Of a stretch of DNA of 57,746 nt, positions 24,752 through 34,305 are shown in pieces. Source of the stretch: CAZPKH01 sp964407165. GTDB lineage: Bacteria; Bacteroidota; Bacteroidia; Bacteroidales; Muribaculaceae. The stretch covers positions 1-57,746 of the forward strand of contig CAYOUJ010000010.1 of assembly GCA_964407165.1 (NCBI GenBank), written 5' to 3'. A program made the translations under genes and the position numbers. Numbering within the stretch: the first letter of the stretch is position 1; every line of letters begins with the position of its first letter. Below the pieces are notes generated by a model, which had not been told where the DNA came from, did no database searches, and saw only the letters and a list, made by a program, of their open reading frames with translations.

Positions 24752-26851
24752 TTACTTCTCGTCTTTGAGCCAGCGGTCGAGCCAGCGGAAGAATAGGCGC
24801 TGCCACATAATGGCGTTCTGGGGCTTGAGTATCCAGTGGTTTTCGTCGGGGAAGATTACCATCTCTGCGGGGACTCCGCGGAGGCGCGCGGCGTTGAATG
24901 CCATCTCGCCCTGCGACGAGAGTATGCGGTAGTCTTTCTCACCGTGAGTGACGAGGATGGGGGCCGTCCACTTGTCGACGGACTTGTGGGGGGAGGCGGC
25001 GAATGTGCGCTGTGCCACTTTGTTGTTACGGTCCCAGAAGGGGCCGCCGAGATCCCAATTGGCGAACCACATCTCTTCGGTCTCGAGGTACTGAGCCTCG
25101 AGATTGAAGATGCCGGCGTGGGCTATGAGGGCGGCGAAGCGACCCTCGTGGTTGCCTGCAAGCCAGTAGACGGAGAAGCCGCCGTAGCTGGCGCCGACGG
25201 CGCCGATGTGGGCGGGGTCGATGAACGGCTCCTGCTTCATGTAGTCGACGGCGGAGAGGTAGTCGCGCATGTTTTGGCCGGGATAGTCACCGGAGATCTG
25301 TGCGTTCCACTCGGTGCCGAAGCCGGGGAGGCCGCGGCGGTTGGGGGCGATGATGATGTATCCGTGCGAGGCCATGAGGGCGAGGTTCCAGCGATAGCTC
25401 CAGAACTGGCTTACGGCCGACTGGGGCCCTCCTTGGCAGTAAAGCACTGAAGGGTATTGCTTTGCGGAGTCAAACTTGGGGGGATAGAGCACCCAGGTGA
25501 GCATTTGCTTGCCGTCGGTGGTGGGCACCATGCGCTTCTCGACTCGTGGCATCTCGACCTGGGCGAAGATGTCGGCGTTGACAGCGGTGAGGGGGGTGAC
25601 CTCGTTGGCCTTCTTGGCCATCTTCACCACGTAAACCTCGTTGGGGTAGAGCATGGTGTGGCGCATGGTGACGAGGGTCTTTGCGTCGACGGGGCAGATG
25701 GCTGCATAGTCGCACTCGTTGTCGGCGATGACCTTGACACTGTGATCTTTGAGGGCGAGGTTGAAGATGGGCTTGTAGCCGTCTTTGTATGCGAGGAAGT
25801 AGATTGAGCGGGAGTCGGGGGCCCAGGCGATGTCGTCGACGGTATAGTCCCAGTCGGCGGTGAGGTCGGTCTTCTGGCGGGTTGCGCGGTCGAGGATGAA
25901 GATGCGGTTTTTGTCGCTCTCATATCCGTCGTGCTCCATTGAGAGCCATGCCACGTACTTGCCGTCAGGGGAATAGGCGGGATTGGTGTCGTAGCCCATC
26001 ATCCCCTCGGTGAGGTTGCGGACCGAGCCGTCGGCGAGGGTGTAGAGGTAAAGGTCGGAGTTGGTTGAGATGGCATACTCCATGCCGGTCTTTTTGCGGG
26101 AGACATAGATAAACTCCTGGGAGTCAGGCGACCAGGCGAATGACTCGATGCCGCCGAAGGGGCGCATGGGGCTTTCGTAGGGCTCGTCGGCCATGATGTC
26201 GCGTACGTTGGTGACTTCGTTGCCATCGAAGTCGGCTAGGAAGGGGTGGGGTATCTCGGTGACCCACTCGTCCCAATGCTTGTACATGAGGTCGTCGATG
26301 ACGCGGCCGTTGGCCTTGGGGAGGTCGGGGTAGATGTCCTGCGCTGTGCGGGTGTATTTGACAGTGGCAATGAGTATTACATGCTTGCCGTCGGGGGCGA
26401 AGAGGAAGCCCTCGATGCCCTGTGCTACTTTGCTGACACACTTGCGGTCGGAGCCGTCGGCGTTCATGACCCATACCTGCGGCTTGCCGTCGGCGTCGGG
26501 GTACATGAATGCTATGCGAGCGCCGCCGTCAATCCAGCATGCTCCGCTCTCCGACTTGGGAGTGACGGTGAGGCGACGCTGGTTGGTGCCGTCGATGTTC
26601 ATGCAGTAGACCTCGTTGTTGCTCTTGTTCTGAGGGACGCTCTCGTAGGAGATGTTGAAGAGCACTTGCTTGCCGTCGGGGCTGACTGCCGGTCCGGAGA
26701 CGCGACCGAGGGCCTCGAGCGCGTCGATGGAGAATACGCCGTCGGGGCTCTTGAAGTCGGGGCGCTCGATGAGGGCGTTGTCGGCCGTTGCGCCGAGAGC
26801 TGCCGAAGCGATGAGTGCAGTCGACATTATGATAGATTTGAGATTTGCCAT
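24752..26851 (-). CDS. S9-family prolyl oligopeptidase, exported
   Basis: The 699-aa serine peptidase has a signal peptide (MANLKSIIMSTALIASAALG), a WD/beta-propeller region with repeated SPDG-type motifs (VSPDGKQVLF, YSPDGKYVAW, WAPDSRSIYF) to about residue 430, and an alpha/beta-hydrolase domain. S555 sits in GASYGG, and H672 (PDENHW) is the expected triad histidine. It likely trims peptides in the periplasm, like dipeptidyl or acylaminoacyl peptidases. It lies 6 bp after prs on the minus strand, so co-transcription is likely. Specificity unknown. Confidence 0.92.
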   Translation of the reverse strand: MANLKSIIMSTALIASAALGATADNALIERPDFKSPDGVFSIDALEALGRVSGPAVSPDGKQVLFNISYESVPQNKSNNEVYCMNIDGTNQRRLTVTPKSESGACWIDGGARIAFMYPDADGKPQVWVMNADGSDRKCVSKVAQGIEGFLFAPDGKHVILIATVKYTRTAQDIYPDLPKANGRVIDDLMYKHWDEWVTEIPHPFLADFDGNEVTNVRDIMADEPYESPMRPFGGIESFAWSPDSQEFIYVSRKKTGMEYAISTNSDLYLYTLADGSVRNLTEGMMGYDTNPAYSPDGKYVAWLSMEHDGYESDKNRIFILDRATRQKTDLTADWDYTVDDIAWAPDSRSIYFLAYKDGYKPIFNLALKDHSVKVIADNECDYAAICPVDAKTLVTMRHTMLYPNEVYVVKMAKKANEVTPLTAVNADIFAQVEMPRVEKRMVPTTDGKQMLTWVLYPPKFDSAKQYPSVLYCQGGPQSAVSQFWSYRWNLALMASHGYIIIAPNRRGLPGFGTEWNAQISGDYPGQNMRDYLSAVDYMKQEPFIDPAHIGAVGASYGGFSVYWLAGNHEGRFAALIAHAGIFNLEAQYLETEEMWFANWDLGGPFWDRNNKVAQRTFAASPHKSVDKWTAPILVTHGEKDYRILSSQGEMAFNAARLRGVPAEMVIFPDENHWILKPQNAIMWQRLFFRWLDRWLKDEK

Positions 26852-26857
26852 AAAGTG

Positions 26858-27802
26858 CTATTTGATGAGATATTGTGAGGAGATTGACTCGTTGGCGTGG
26901 ACGCGGAGGATGGTCTCGGCGATGAGGTGGGCCACAGAGAGGACGTGGAGCTTCTCGCACTTGCCCTGGTAGGGGATGCTGTTGGTGACGATGAGCTCGG
27001 TGAGGCCGCAGGAGTCGACGCGCTCGCCGGCGGGCTCGCTCATGATGGCGTGCGAGCAAAGTGCGCGGACGCTCTTGGCGCCGTTCTCGATAAGCAGGTC
27101 GGCGGCTTTGGTGAGGGTGCCGGCGGTGTCGACCATGTCGTCGACGAGGATTACGTTCTTGTCTTTGACGTCGCCGATGACGGTCATGCTTTCAACCACG
27201 TTGGCCTTGGCGCGCTGCTTGTGGCAGAGCACGAGGGGCACCTTTAGGAATTTGGAATAGCTGCCCGCGCGCTTTGCTCCGCCGACGTCGGGGGTGGCGA
27301 TGACCATGTCTTCGAGGTTGAGGCTTTGGACGTAGGGGATGAAGACGGAGGAGGCGTAGAGGTGGTCGACGGGGACGTTGAAGAAGCCCTGTATCTGGTC
27401 GGCATGGAGGTCCATGGTGATTACTCGGTCGATGCCGGCGACGCTGAGGAGGTCGGCTACGAGCTTGGCGGCGATGCTGACGCGGGGCTTGTCCTTGCGG
27501 TCCTGTCGGGCCCATCCGAAGTAGGGGATGACGGCGTTGATGGTGCGTGCCGATGCGCGCTTTGCGGCGTCGATCATAAGCAGGAGCTCCATCAGGTTGT
27601 CGGAGTTGGGGAATGTAGACTGGACGAGGTAGACGTCGCAGCCGCGGACGGGTTCTTCAAAGCATACTTCGAACTCGCCGTCGGCGAAGTGTTGCACACT
27701 CATCTTTCCAAGCTCAATCCCAAGGTCTTTGCAGATGGCCTCGGCCATGTATAGCGATTTGGTACCTGCAAAGACTTTGTACGGAGGCAAGATTCTTTCC
27801 AT
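26858..27802 (-). CDS. prs: Ribose-phosphate pyrophosphokinase
   Basis: Makes PRPP from ribose 5-phosphate and ATP for nucleotide, His and Trp synthesis. The start at the ATG 27800-27802 gives MERILPPYKVFAGT, the usual N-terminus; an upstream in-frame ATG would lie on the far side of the -7 box. Motifs: YFGWARQDRKD, the PRPP-synthase signature DLHADQIQGFF, and the PRPP loop VILVDDMVDTAGT. At 314 aa it is normal size. A TAAATTTG box is on the minus strand at 27851-27858. Confidence 0.96.
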   Translation of the reverse strand: MERILPPYKVFAGTKSLYMAEAICKDLGIELGKMSVQHFADGEFEVCFEEPVRGCDVYLVQSTFPNSDNLMELLLMIDAAKRASARTINAVIPYFGWARQDRKDKPRVSIAAKLVADLLSVAGIDRVITMDLHADQIQGFFNVPVDHLYASSVFIPYVQSLNLEDMVIATPDVGGAKRAGSYSKFLKVPLVLCHKQRAKANVVESMTVIGDVKDKNVILVDDMVDTAGTLTKAADLLIENGAKSVRALCSHAIMSEPAGERVDSCGLTELIVTNSIPYQGKCEKLHVLSVAHLIAETILRVHANESISSQYLIK

Positions 27803-27883
27803 AATAGGTCGGTGGTATGAATATAGGATTTGGTAGGAATTTTTCCGATGCAAATTTAGCAAATAATCTCGTGGTGACGAAAA

Positions 27884-29578
27884 TTATTTTACGTCAGATT
27901 TTGGCAGGCGCCAGACGGTTGCGCCGAATGGCTTGACAGAAGTGACGAAGGGGCGAGCGGGGGAGAGCACCTTGTGCATCTTGTCGCCGGAGAGGAGGTC
28001 GACGGCTGCGGTCTCGCCCGCCGGTAGGTCGAGCACCTCGAAGGCGTGCTCGGGGATGTTGACGTGCATCTCGGCGGCAGTGTCGCTGAAGTTGACGGCG
28101 ACGATGATTATTGTGTCGGCGTCGGAGCGCATAAAGAGGTAGTGCCGGTGGGGGTCGACCGTGGGATTGGTGTAGTTGACATACATCAGGTCGAAGAAGC
28201 GTCCGCGGGCGATGGCGTTCTCGGAGTTGCAGAGCGATAGGATGGTGGAGTACTGCGAGCGGAGCCAGCGCTCGCGGTCGGAGAGGTTCTTCAGCGCGGG
28301 ACGTCCGTTGTTGAGCCATCGGCGCAGGGTGGGGACGCTCCAGTAGTCGAAGATGGTGGTGCGGCCGTCGTAGCCGCTGTAGCCCTCGGCGTCAACTGCC
28401 TGTTCGCCAAGTTCCTGGCCCATGTAGACCATTATGGGGCCGTTGCCGATCATGGCGCTGACCACCATTGCAGGGATGGCCTTGGCGGGATCGCCGGCGA
28501 CGTGGCGCGAGCCGAAGCGCTGCTCGTCGTGGTTCTCGAGGAAGTTGAGCATGTTTGGGGTGATGCCTTCTACGCTCTGCCAGCAGTTGGTGATGTGGGC
28601 GGCAGAAATGTTGGAGCACACGATGCCACGGAGGGTGTCGTAGAGGCCGACCTTGTCGTATAGGTAGTCGAAGCCGCCGCGGCGGATGAAGTCGCGGTAG
28701 AGGCCCGGGTCGTAGATCTCGGCGATGAACGTGATGTCAGGGTAGCGCTCACGCACATTGGCTATTGCCCACTCCCAGAACTCGAGGGGCACCATATGGA
28801 CCATGTCGCAGCGGAATCCGTCGACACCTTTCGAGGCCCAGAAGCGCAAGATATGGAGCATCTTGAACCAGGTGTCGGGGATGGGCTGGTAGTGGCGCGA
28901 CCAGTCGCCGTAGTCGAGGCCGTAGTTGAGCTTTATGGTGTCGTACCAGTCGAAGCGGCCGGGGAAGGCTGTGAAGCAGTCGTTGCCCGTGGCGCGGGCG
29001 GGGAACTCGACGTATGCGTCGTCGCCCTGGCCCATGTCAACTTCCGGCATGAAGCGCTGGCGGGGGATGTAATAGAAGTTGTTGTTGTGGCCGAAGTAAA
29101 GTGTCTTGTCGTCGTGCTCGCCGAGGTCGGCGATGCCCTGGGGTCGGCAGATGGAGTGGTACTCGCGGGCGACGTGGTTTGGCACGAAGTCGATGATCAC
29201 CTTCATGCCGGCGTCGTGGGTGCGCTTTACCAGGACCTCAAACTCGGCCATGCGCTTGGGCACGTCTACGGCCAGATCGGTGTCGATGTCGTAATAGTCG
29301 GTGATGGCATACGGTGAGCCTGCCTGCCCCTTGATAACGTGGGGATTGTGGCGGGGAATGCCATACTGCGTGTAGTCGGGGCAGTGTGCGTGGGCAATGA
29401 CACCGGTGTACCACACGTGGGTCACGCCGAGACGACGCAAGTCTCTGAGTATGCGGTTGTTAATATCGTTCAGTTTTCCGGAGCCGTTCTGCTCGATGGT
29501 GCCGTTGGGCACGGGTGCGGGGCAGTAGTTTGTGAACAGGCGCGGGATGAGCTGGTATATAACCGGTTTAGTGTTCAT
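27884..29578 (-). CDS. GH13 alpha-amylase family enzyme, cytoplasmic
   Basis: The 564-aa protein has no signal peptide. All four GH13 regions are intact: DFVPNH, GFRCD with nucleophile D258, FIAEIYD with acid/base E287, and ENHDEQR with H350 and D351. A C-terminal beta domain follows from about residue 450. It would act on malto-oligosaccharides or glycogen inside the cell. The neighbours (prs and patatin) give no clear pathway. It is the catalytically canonical one among the three GH13 genes, along with the AmyE type. Confidence 0.92.
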   Translation of the reverse strand: MNTKPVIYQLIPRLFTNYCPAPVPNGTIEQNGSGKLNDINNRILRDLRRLGVTHVWYTGVIAHAHCPDYTQYGIPRHNPHVIKGQAGSPYAITDYYDIDTDLAVDVPKRMAEFEVLVKRTHDAGMKVIIDFVPNHVAREYHSICRPQGIADLGEHDDKTLYFGHNNNFYYIPRQRFMPEVDMGQGDDAYVEFPARATGNDCFTAFPGRFDWYDTIKLNYGLDYGDWSRHYQPIPDTWFKMLHILRFWASKGVDGFRCDMVHMVPLEFWEWAIANVRERYPDITFIAEIYDPGLYRDFIRRGGFDYLYDKVGLYDTLRGIVCSNISAAHITNCWQSVEGITPNMLNFLENHDEQRFGSRHVAGDPAKAIPAMVVSAMIGNGPIMVYMGQELGEQAVDAEGYSGYDGRTTIFDYWSVPTLRRWLNNGRPALKNLSDRERWLRSQYSTILSLCNSENAIARGRFFDLMYVNYTNPTVDPHRHYLFMRSDADTIIIVAVNFSDTAAEMHVNIPEHAFEVLDLPAGETAAVDLLSGDKMHKVLSPARPFVTSVKPFGATVWRLPKSDVK

Positions 29579-29595
29579 GGTATCGTGATTGGGTG

Positions 29596-30405
29596 TCAGT
29601 TGTCTGTTGGGTTTTCAGGTTTTATCTTGTGGAATCCGGCGGCCTCGAGTGTTTCCATCGCCAGACGGTAGCCGGAGCGGAAAAGGCGGTGTATACCCTT
29701 GAGGTCGAAGACTTTATAGTGCGCAAGCTCCTTGGTCTCGATGACGAGGTCGCACAGGGCCATGTCGGGGCCGGCGTTGGTCTTGACGAGGATGTTGTAA
29801 GTGCGCTGGGCGATGTCGAGGAGCGAGCCGCGGTAAGAACCGTGGTCTATCGGGCTGACATTCACGCCGAAAAGGTATTTGCACTTGTCGCGGATGATCC
29901 ACGCCGGCAGGTTGTGGAGCACTCCGCCGTCCACATAGTGGACTCCGTCGATCTTCTGCGGCTGGAACACTATGGGTATGCTGCAAGAGGCTGCCACACA
30001 GTCGGCTATGTCGCCGGAAGAGAAGATGGCGGGAGTGCCGTCGTCGATGTTGGTGGCGCCGAGGTATGTGGGGATGGGCAGGTCTTCAAGATTCTCGAAA
30101 GGTATGGTCTTACGGAGGAACTTCTTGAAGCCGTCCATCTTGAAAAATCCGTTTTTGGGGACGCTGAGCTGGCAAAGTGTTGTGAACGAGACATCTGAGA
30201 ACGCGTCGATAATCTCCTCTGGCTTGAGCCCGGCGGCATACATGACGGCGGCGACGGAGCCGGCGGAAACGCCGGCGATGATGTCGGGACGAATGCCGAC
30301 CTCCTCCATGGCCTTCAGCACGCCCAGGTGGGCGAAGCCGCGGGCGCCACCGCCGCTGAGTGCGATGCCGATGCGCGGGCGCTTGTCGGAGAAAAACGGA
30401 AACAC
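29596..30405 (-). CDS. Patatin-like phospholipase (RssA-like)
   Basis: The 269-aa product has the oxyanion loop LSGGGARGFAHLG, the nucleophile elbow GVSAGS (Ser about residue 46) and the catalytic Asp in YVDGGVLHN. It hydrolyses acyl esters of lipids; the natural substrate is unknown. No signal peptide, so cytoplasmic or peripheral. It is downstream of alaS, separated by a hairpin. Confidence 0.9.
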   Translation of the reverse strand: MFPFFSDKRPRIGIALSGGGARGFAHLGVLKAMEEVGIRPDIIAGVSAGSVAAVMYAAGLKPEEIIDAFSDVSFTTLCQLSVPKNGFFKMDGFKKFLRKTIPFENLEDLPIPTYLGATNIDDGTPAIFSSGDIADCVAASCSIPIVFQPQKIDGVHYVDGGVLHNLPAWIIRDKCKYLFGVNVSPIDHGSYRGSLLDIAQRTYNILVKTNAGPDMALCDLVIETKELAHYKVFDLKGIHRLFRSGYRLAMETLEAAGFHKIKPENPTDN

Positions 30406-30426
30406 GGATTTTAGTGATTAGCGGTG

Positions 30427-30488
30427 AGTGATTAGTGATGAGTGATTAGATAAGTGCTTAATGAGTTAATCACTAATCACTTGTCACT
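30427..30488 (-). terminator. Imperfect long hairpin containing the alaS stop codon
   Basis: Left arm 30427-30448 pairs with 30467-30488 at 19 of 22 positions. The arms are tandem AGTGATTAG words, which continue to 30410. The alaS stop (30477-30479) and its last codons are inside the right arm. Confidence 0.5.
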
Positions 30489-33113
30489 AATAGCTGAGCG
30501 GATGTCGGCGAGGGCCTGTCCGAGGCCTTCGGCGCTCTTGCCGCCGGCCTGAGCGAAGCCTTTCTGTCCGCCGCCTCCGCCTTTGATGTTGCGGGCAGCC
30601 TGTCGGACGATGGCTCCGGCATCGAGGCCGCGGCTGCTGACGAGGTCTTCGGTGATCATGACGGTGAGCAGGGGCTTGTGGGCTACGTCCTCGGTTGCGG
30701 CGATGAACACGGTTGCGTCAGGTGAGAGGGCACGGACGTTGAAGGCGATGTTCTTGACTATCTCGGGGACGCGCAGGCCCGTCATCTGGACGATGCGCAT
30801 GCCGTTGATACTCTCGGCGTTGGCCAGAAGGGTCTTGGCCATGGAGGCGACGCGCTCCTGCATTGCCTCCTCGGCCTGGCGGCGGAGGTCGGCGTTCTCC
30901 TCGATCTGCTTGCGCAGGGCGTCGAGTACGTTGGGGGTGTTGTTGAACAGGGCGCGGATGTCGCGCATGGCGTCGTACATTTCGTCCATGGCCATCTCGA
31001 CGCGCTCGCCGGTGATGGCCTCGATGCGTCGGATGCCGGCGGCGATGCTGCTCTCAGAGATGATGCGTATCATGCCGATGTTGCCGGTGTTGTCGACGTG
31101 GCAGCCGCCGCAAAGCTCTACGGAGTCACCGTATTTGATGACGCGTACGCGGTCGCCGTATTTCTCGCCGAAGAGGGCCATTGCGCCCATCTGGCGTGCG
31201 TCGGCAATGGGCATGTCGCGGCGCTCGTCGCGGGCTATGGCCTGGCGGACGCGGCTGTTGGCGAGATGCTCGACGCGGCGTATCTCCTCGGGAGTAAGTT
31301 TCTGGAAGTGAGAGAAGTCGAAGCGGAGCAGGTCGGCGGAGACGAACGAGCCGCGCTGCTCGACGTGGTCGCCGAGCACTTCGCGCAGGGCCTGGTGGAG
31401 CAGGTGGGTGGCGGTGTGGTTTGCGGCGATGGCTGCACGGGCCTTGACATTGATGGTTGCGCGCATGGATGCCGACGGGTCGGCGGGGAGACGTTTGGCG
31501 AGGTGCACGGTCATGCCGTTCTCGCGCTTGGTGTCGTAGATCTCAGTGACACGTCCGTCGGGGTCGGTGAGGGTGCCGGTGTCGCCGACTTGTCCGCCCA
31601 TCTCGGCGTAGAAGGGTGTCTGGTCGAGGACTATCTGGTAATACTCCTTGTTCTTCTGCTTTACACGGCGGTAGCGGAGTATGCGGGCGTCGGCCTCATA
31701 GTTGTCGTAGCCGATGAACACGGGGTCGCCCTCGCGGAGAGTTACCCAGTCGGAGGCGTCTACGGCGGCAGCGGCGCGTGCGCGCTGCTTCTGCGCGTCC
31801 ATCTCGCGGCGGAAGCCCTCCTCGTCGAGGGTCATGTCGCGCTCCTTGAGTATCAGTTCTGTAAGGTCGAGGGGGAAGCCGTAGGTGTCGTATAAGGTGA
31901 ATGCGTCGCGTCCGTCGAGGCAGGTCTTGCCTTCGGCTTGGAGGCGGCGTATGGCGTCGTCGAGCATGCGTGTGCCGCTCTCGAGGGTGCGCAGGAAGGA
32001 GTCCTCCTCCTCTTTGATCACCTTCATTATGAGGTCGCGCTGTGCCGGGAGCTCGGGATAGGCGTAGCCCATGGAGTCGATGAGCGTGTCGACGAGCTTG
32101 TACATAAACGCCTGGCGCTGGCCGAGGAAAGTGTAGGCGTAGCGGACGGCGCGGCGGAGGATGCGTCGGATGACGTATCCGGCCTTGGCGTTGGAGGGCA
32201 GCTGCGAGTCGGCGATGGAGAAGGAGATGGTGCGGACGTGGTCGGCGATGACGCGCATGGCGATTTCTACCTTCTCGTCGTCGCCGTATTTGAGTCCTGA
32301 GAGCTGGCTTATGCGGGTGATCAGGGGGGTGAATACATCGGTGTCGTAGTTCGACTCCTTGCCCTGGAGGGCCATGCAGAGGCGTTCGAAGCCCATGCCG
32401 GTGTCGATGACGCGAGCGGGGAGCGGCTCGAGGGATCCGTCGGCCTTACGGTTGTATTGCATGAAGACGAGATTCCAGATCTCGATGACGCGCGGGTTGT
32501 CTTTGTTGACAAGGGTTGCGCCGTCAACCTCGGCGCGCTCGGCGTCGGAGCGGAGGTCGATGTGTATCTCAGAGCAGGGTCCGCAAGGGCCGGTGTCGCC
32601 CATCTCCCAGAAGTTGTCGTGCTTGTTGCCATTAATAATATGAGAGGCGGGGAGGTGCTTTTCCCAGTAACCGGCGGCCTCGTCGTCGCGGCCCAGGCCC
32701 TCGGCTGGGCTGCCCTCGAAGACGGTGGCATACAGCCGGTTGGGGTCGAGGCCGAGGACGTCTACGAGGTATTCCCAGGCCCAGTCGATGGCCTCGCGCT
32801 TGAAGTAGTCGCCGAAGCTCCAGTTGCCCAGCATCTCAAACATGGTGTGGTGGTAGGTGTCGTGCCCCACCTCCTCAAGGTCGTTGTGCTTGCCGCTGAC
32901 ACGCAGGCACTTCTGTGCGTCGGCCACGCGTGTGTAAGTTGCGGGATGGTTGCCGAGGATGATGTCCTTGAACTGGTTCATGCCGGCGTTGGTAAACATC
33001 AGGGTAGGGTCGTCCTTGAGCACCATTGGGGCTGAGGGGACTATCTTGTGTCCGCGCTGCTCAAAGAAGTCTTTGAACGACTGGCGGATCTCGCTTGCGG
33101 TCATTTGCTTCAT
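30477..33113 (-). CDS. alaS: Alanyl-tRNA synthetase
   Basis: Charges tRNA-Ala and proofreads misacylated Ser and Gly. The 878-aa class II enzyme starts at the ATG 33111-33113 (or three codons later at 33104); a longer in-frame ATG at 33200 lies upstream of the -7 box (33141-33148). Order: catalytic core (MFTNAGMNQFKDI, YHHTMFEMLGNWSFGDYF), tRNA-recognition region, editing domain with the zinc residues HTATHLLH and CGGCHV, and the C-terminal oligomerisation domain ending GGGGGQKGFAQAGG. Complete. Confidence 0.97.
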   Translation of the reverse strand: MKQMTASEIRQSFKDFFEQRGHKIVPSAPMVLKDDPTLMFTNAGMNQFKDIILGNHPATYTRVADAQKCLRVSGKHNDLEEVGHDTYHHTMFEMLGNWSFGDYFKREAIDWAWEYLVDVLGLDPNRLYATVFEGSPAEGLGRDDEAAGYWEKHLPASHIINGNKHDNFWEMGDTGPCGPCSEIHIDLRSDAERAEVDGATLVNKDNPRVIEIWNLVFMQYNRKADGSLEPLPARVIDTGMGFERLCMALQGKESNYDTDVFTPLITRISQLSGLKYGDDEKVEIAMRVIADHVRTISFSIADSQLPSNAKAGYVIRRILRRAVRYAYTFLGQRQAFMYKLVDTLIDSMGYAYPELPAQRDLIMKVIKEEEDSFLRTLESGTRMLDDAIRRLQAEGKTCLDGRDAFTLYDTYGFPLDLTELILKERDMTLDEEGFRREMDAQKQRARAAAAVDASDWVTLREGDPVFIGYDNYEADARILRYRRVKQKNKEYYQIVLDQTPFYAEMGGQVGDTGTLTDPDGRVTEIYDTKRENGMTVHLAKRLPADPSASMRATINVKARAAIAANHTATHLLHQALREVLGDHVEQRGSFVSADLLRFDFSHFQKLTPEEIRRVEHLANSRVRQAIARDERRDMPIADARQMGAMALFGEKYGDRVRVIKYGDSVELCGGCHVDNTGNIGMIRIISESSIAAGIRRIEAITGERVEMAMDEMYDAMRDIRALFNNTPNVLDALRKQIEENADLRRQAEEAMQERVASMAKTLLANAESINGMRIVQMTGLRVPEIVKNIAFNVRALSPDATVFIAATEDVAHKPLLTVMITEDLVSSRGLDAGAIVRQAARNIKGGGGGQKGFAQAGGKSAEGLGQALADIRSAISDK

Positions 33114-33190
33114 TGCTAAGGGGGTTACGATTTTCGGGTGCAAAGTTAGCAAAAAATAGCGAAAAAATTGGTAAAAAACGGGCATAACCA

Positions 33191-33263
33191 CGAATTTCAC
33201 TAATTAATCGAATTTCACGAATTTTATTTTTATTCGTGAAATTCGATTAATTAGTGAAATTCG
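33191..33263 (-). terminator. Perfect 32-bp stem hairpin between XRE regulator and alaS
   Basis: 33191-33222 is the exact inverted complement of 33232-33263, with a 9-nt AT loop. Each arm contains CGAATTTCAC twice. It lies just past the stop of the XRE gene (33280) and before the alaS promoter. It could act as a terminator or as a binding or cruciform site. Confidence 0.7.
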
Positions 33264-33279
33264 GGGTTATTTATTATTG

Positions 33280-33810
33280 TTACGTTGCGGGGACGAAGGA
33301 CTGGATGGAGTTGTCGGAGTAGACGACGATGATGTTGACTATGCGTCGGCCGGAGTCGGTTGAGATGGTAATGTGCGAGGAGCCCTCCGGTTTGGCGGCG
33401 GCGGGGGCAGGGGAGAGGGGTGCATGTTCGGAGAAATCGATGGTCGGCGCCGGCTCAGATTTTTTGGGAGAATTTTCCGGCACGCCCAAATTAAACAAAT
33501 CGTCGGCTGCAGGTGTTTGTGCTGCTGTGGGTTGCGGCTCGTCAAAGTTCAAACTGGGGGTGATTTGAGGCTCTGACGTTTGCGAATTTGCGTCCGACGT
33601 CATGCTACCCTCGCCAAACATCAACCACAGGACGTTGAGTGCGGGGTATGCGTCGTGTATCTTTGAGATGAACTCGTCGGAGACCTTCTTGTTTCGCCCG
33701 TTTAGAAGCTGAGAGAGGGTAGGGCGGGGGATCCCGCACGTGTCAGCGAACTGAGTGATGGGGATGTTGCGCGAATCCATGAATTGGCGGAGCCTTCTAA
33801 CGATTTCCAT
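33280..33810 (-). CDS. XRE-family transcriptional regulator
   Basis: From the ATG at 33808-33810 the product has 176 aa. Residues 1-66 form an HTH (ITQFADTCGIPRPTLSQLLN, then a helix ending NVLWLMFGEG). A variable Pro/Ser-rich linker follows, and a conserved short C-terminal strand pair (RRIVNIIVVYSDN, SIQSFVPAT). The layout resembles a family of small Bacteroidales HTH proteins. It may control itself or the opposite transcript through the repeated motifs at 33821-34305. Its target is unknown. Confidence 0.85.
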   Translation of the reverse strand: MEIVRRLRQFMDSRNIPITQFADTCGIPRPTLSQLLNGRNKKVSDEFISKIHDAYPALNVLWLMFGEGSMTSDANSQTSEPQITPSLNFDEPQPTAAQTPAADDLFNLGVPENSPKKSEPAPTIDFSEHAPLSPAPAAAKPEGSSHITISTDSGRRIVNIIVVYSDNSIQSFVPAT

Positions 33811-33820
33811 TTGTGAATTT

Positions 33821-34305
33821 AGTTTTGTAATTCGACGGTGCAAATGTAAAGATAAAAATTGAAATATGCAAATTTAATTTTGAGAAATTTCAAATAAAGA
33901 TGTTAACGGTTCGGTTTTGTAAATGTAAACAGGGGAGTGAGGCAAGTGAGAAAATATGATGTAAGACTTTAAAATTATTGGATAAAATATTGGATTTTAG
34001 ATTTATAGAAAATAAAAACACCCCGCAAGGCGGCATAGGTGCGCGGGGAGGGGTCAATATCTTAAGTGTTACATTAAGTTTTAAACATAATTATTTGGGC
34101 GCGAGTAAATAAAACCGACAATCAAAGAGTGTTAAAACCCCGATTGTTGGTTTTGTAAACGCGCACTGTTGAGAGCCCGAGCGATGGGGTTGGATATGTA
34201 AATAGAGTTACAATTACGTCTAGTTGCAAATGTAATTGTGAATTAAATTTGGTTTGCAAATGTATTTGTAAATAGAAATTCCCATGACTGTATCGTTTTG
34301 TAAAC
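33821..34305. promoter_or_regulatory. Array of GTTTTGTAAAC / GCAAATGTA motifs upstream of the XRE gene
   Basis: Repeats of GGTTTTGTAAAC or close variants: 33913-33930 (GGTTTTGTAAATGTAAAC), 34149-34160, 34294-34305, and variants at 33821-33833, 33837-33851, 34222-34242 and 34251-34272 (TTTGCAAATGTA). The last two are 29 bp apart. This is the pattern of a multi-site operator, most simply for the adjacent XRE protein. It lies in the 787-bp gap 33811-34597, which holds no convincing gene. Confidence 0.5.
34009..34048 (-). terminator. Intrinsic terminator with no assigned gene
   Basis: CCCCGC (34021-34026) and GCGGGG (34043-34048) pair; the minus strand then reads TGTTTTTATTTT. No annotated gene ends here, which implies an unannotated transcript from the right. 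Confidence 0.6.

Noticed and set aside
29596..30405. Patatin as a CBASS/antiphage effector
   Set aside because: No nucleotidyltransferase, sensor or other defence gene is adjacent; flanked by housekeeping genes.
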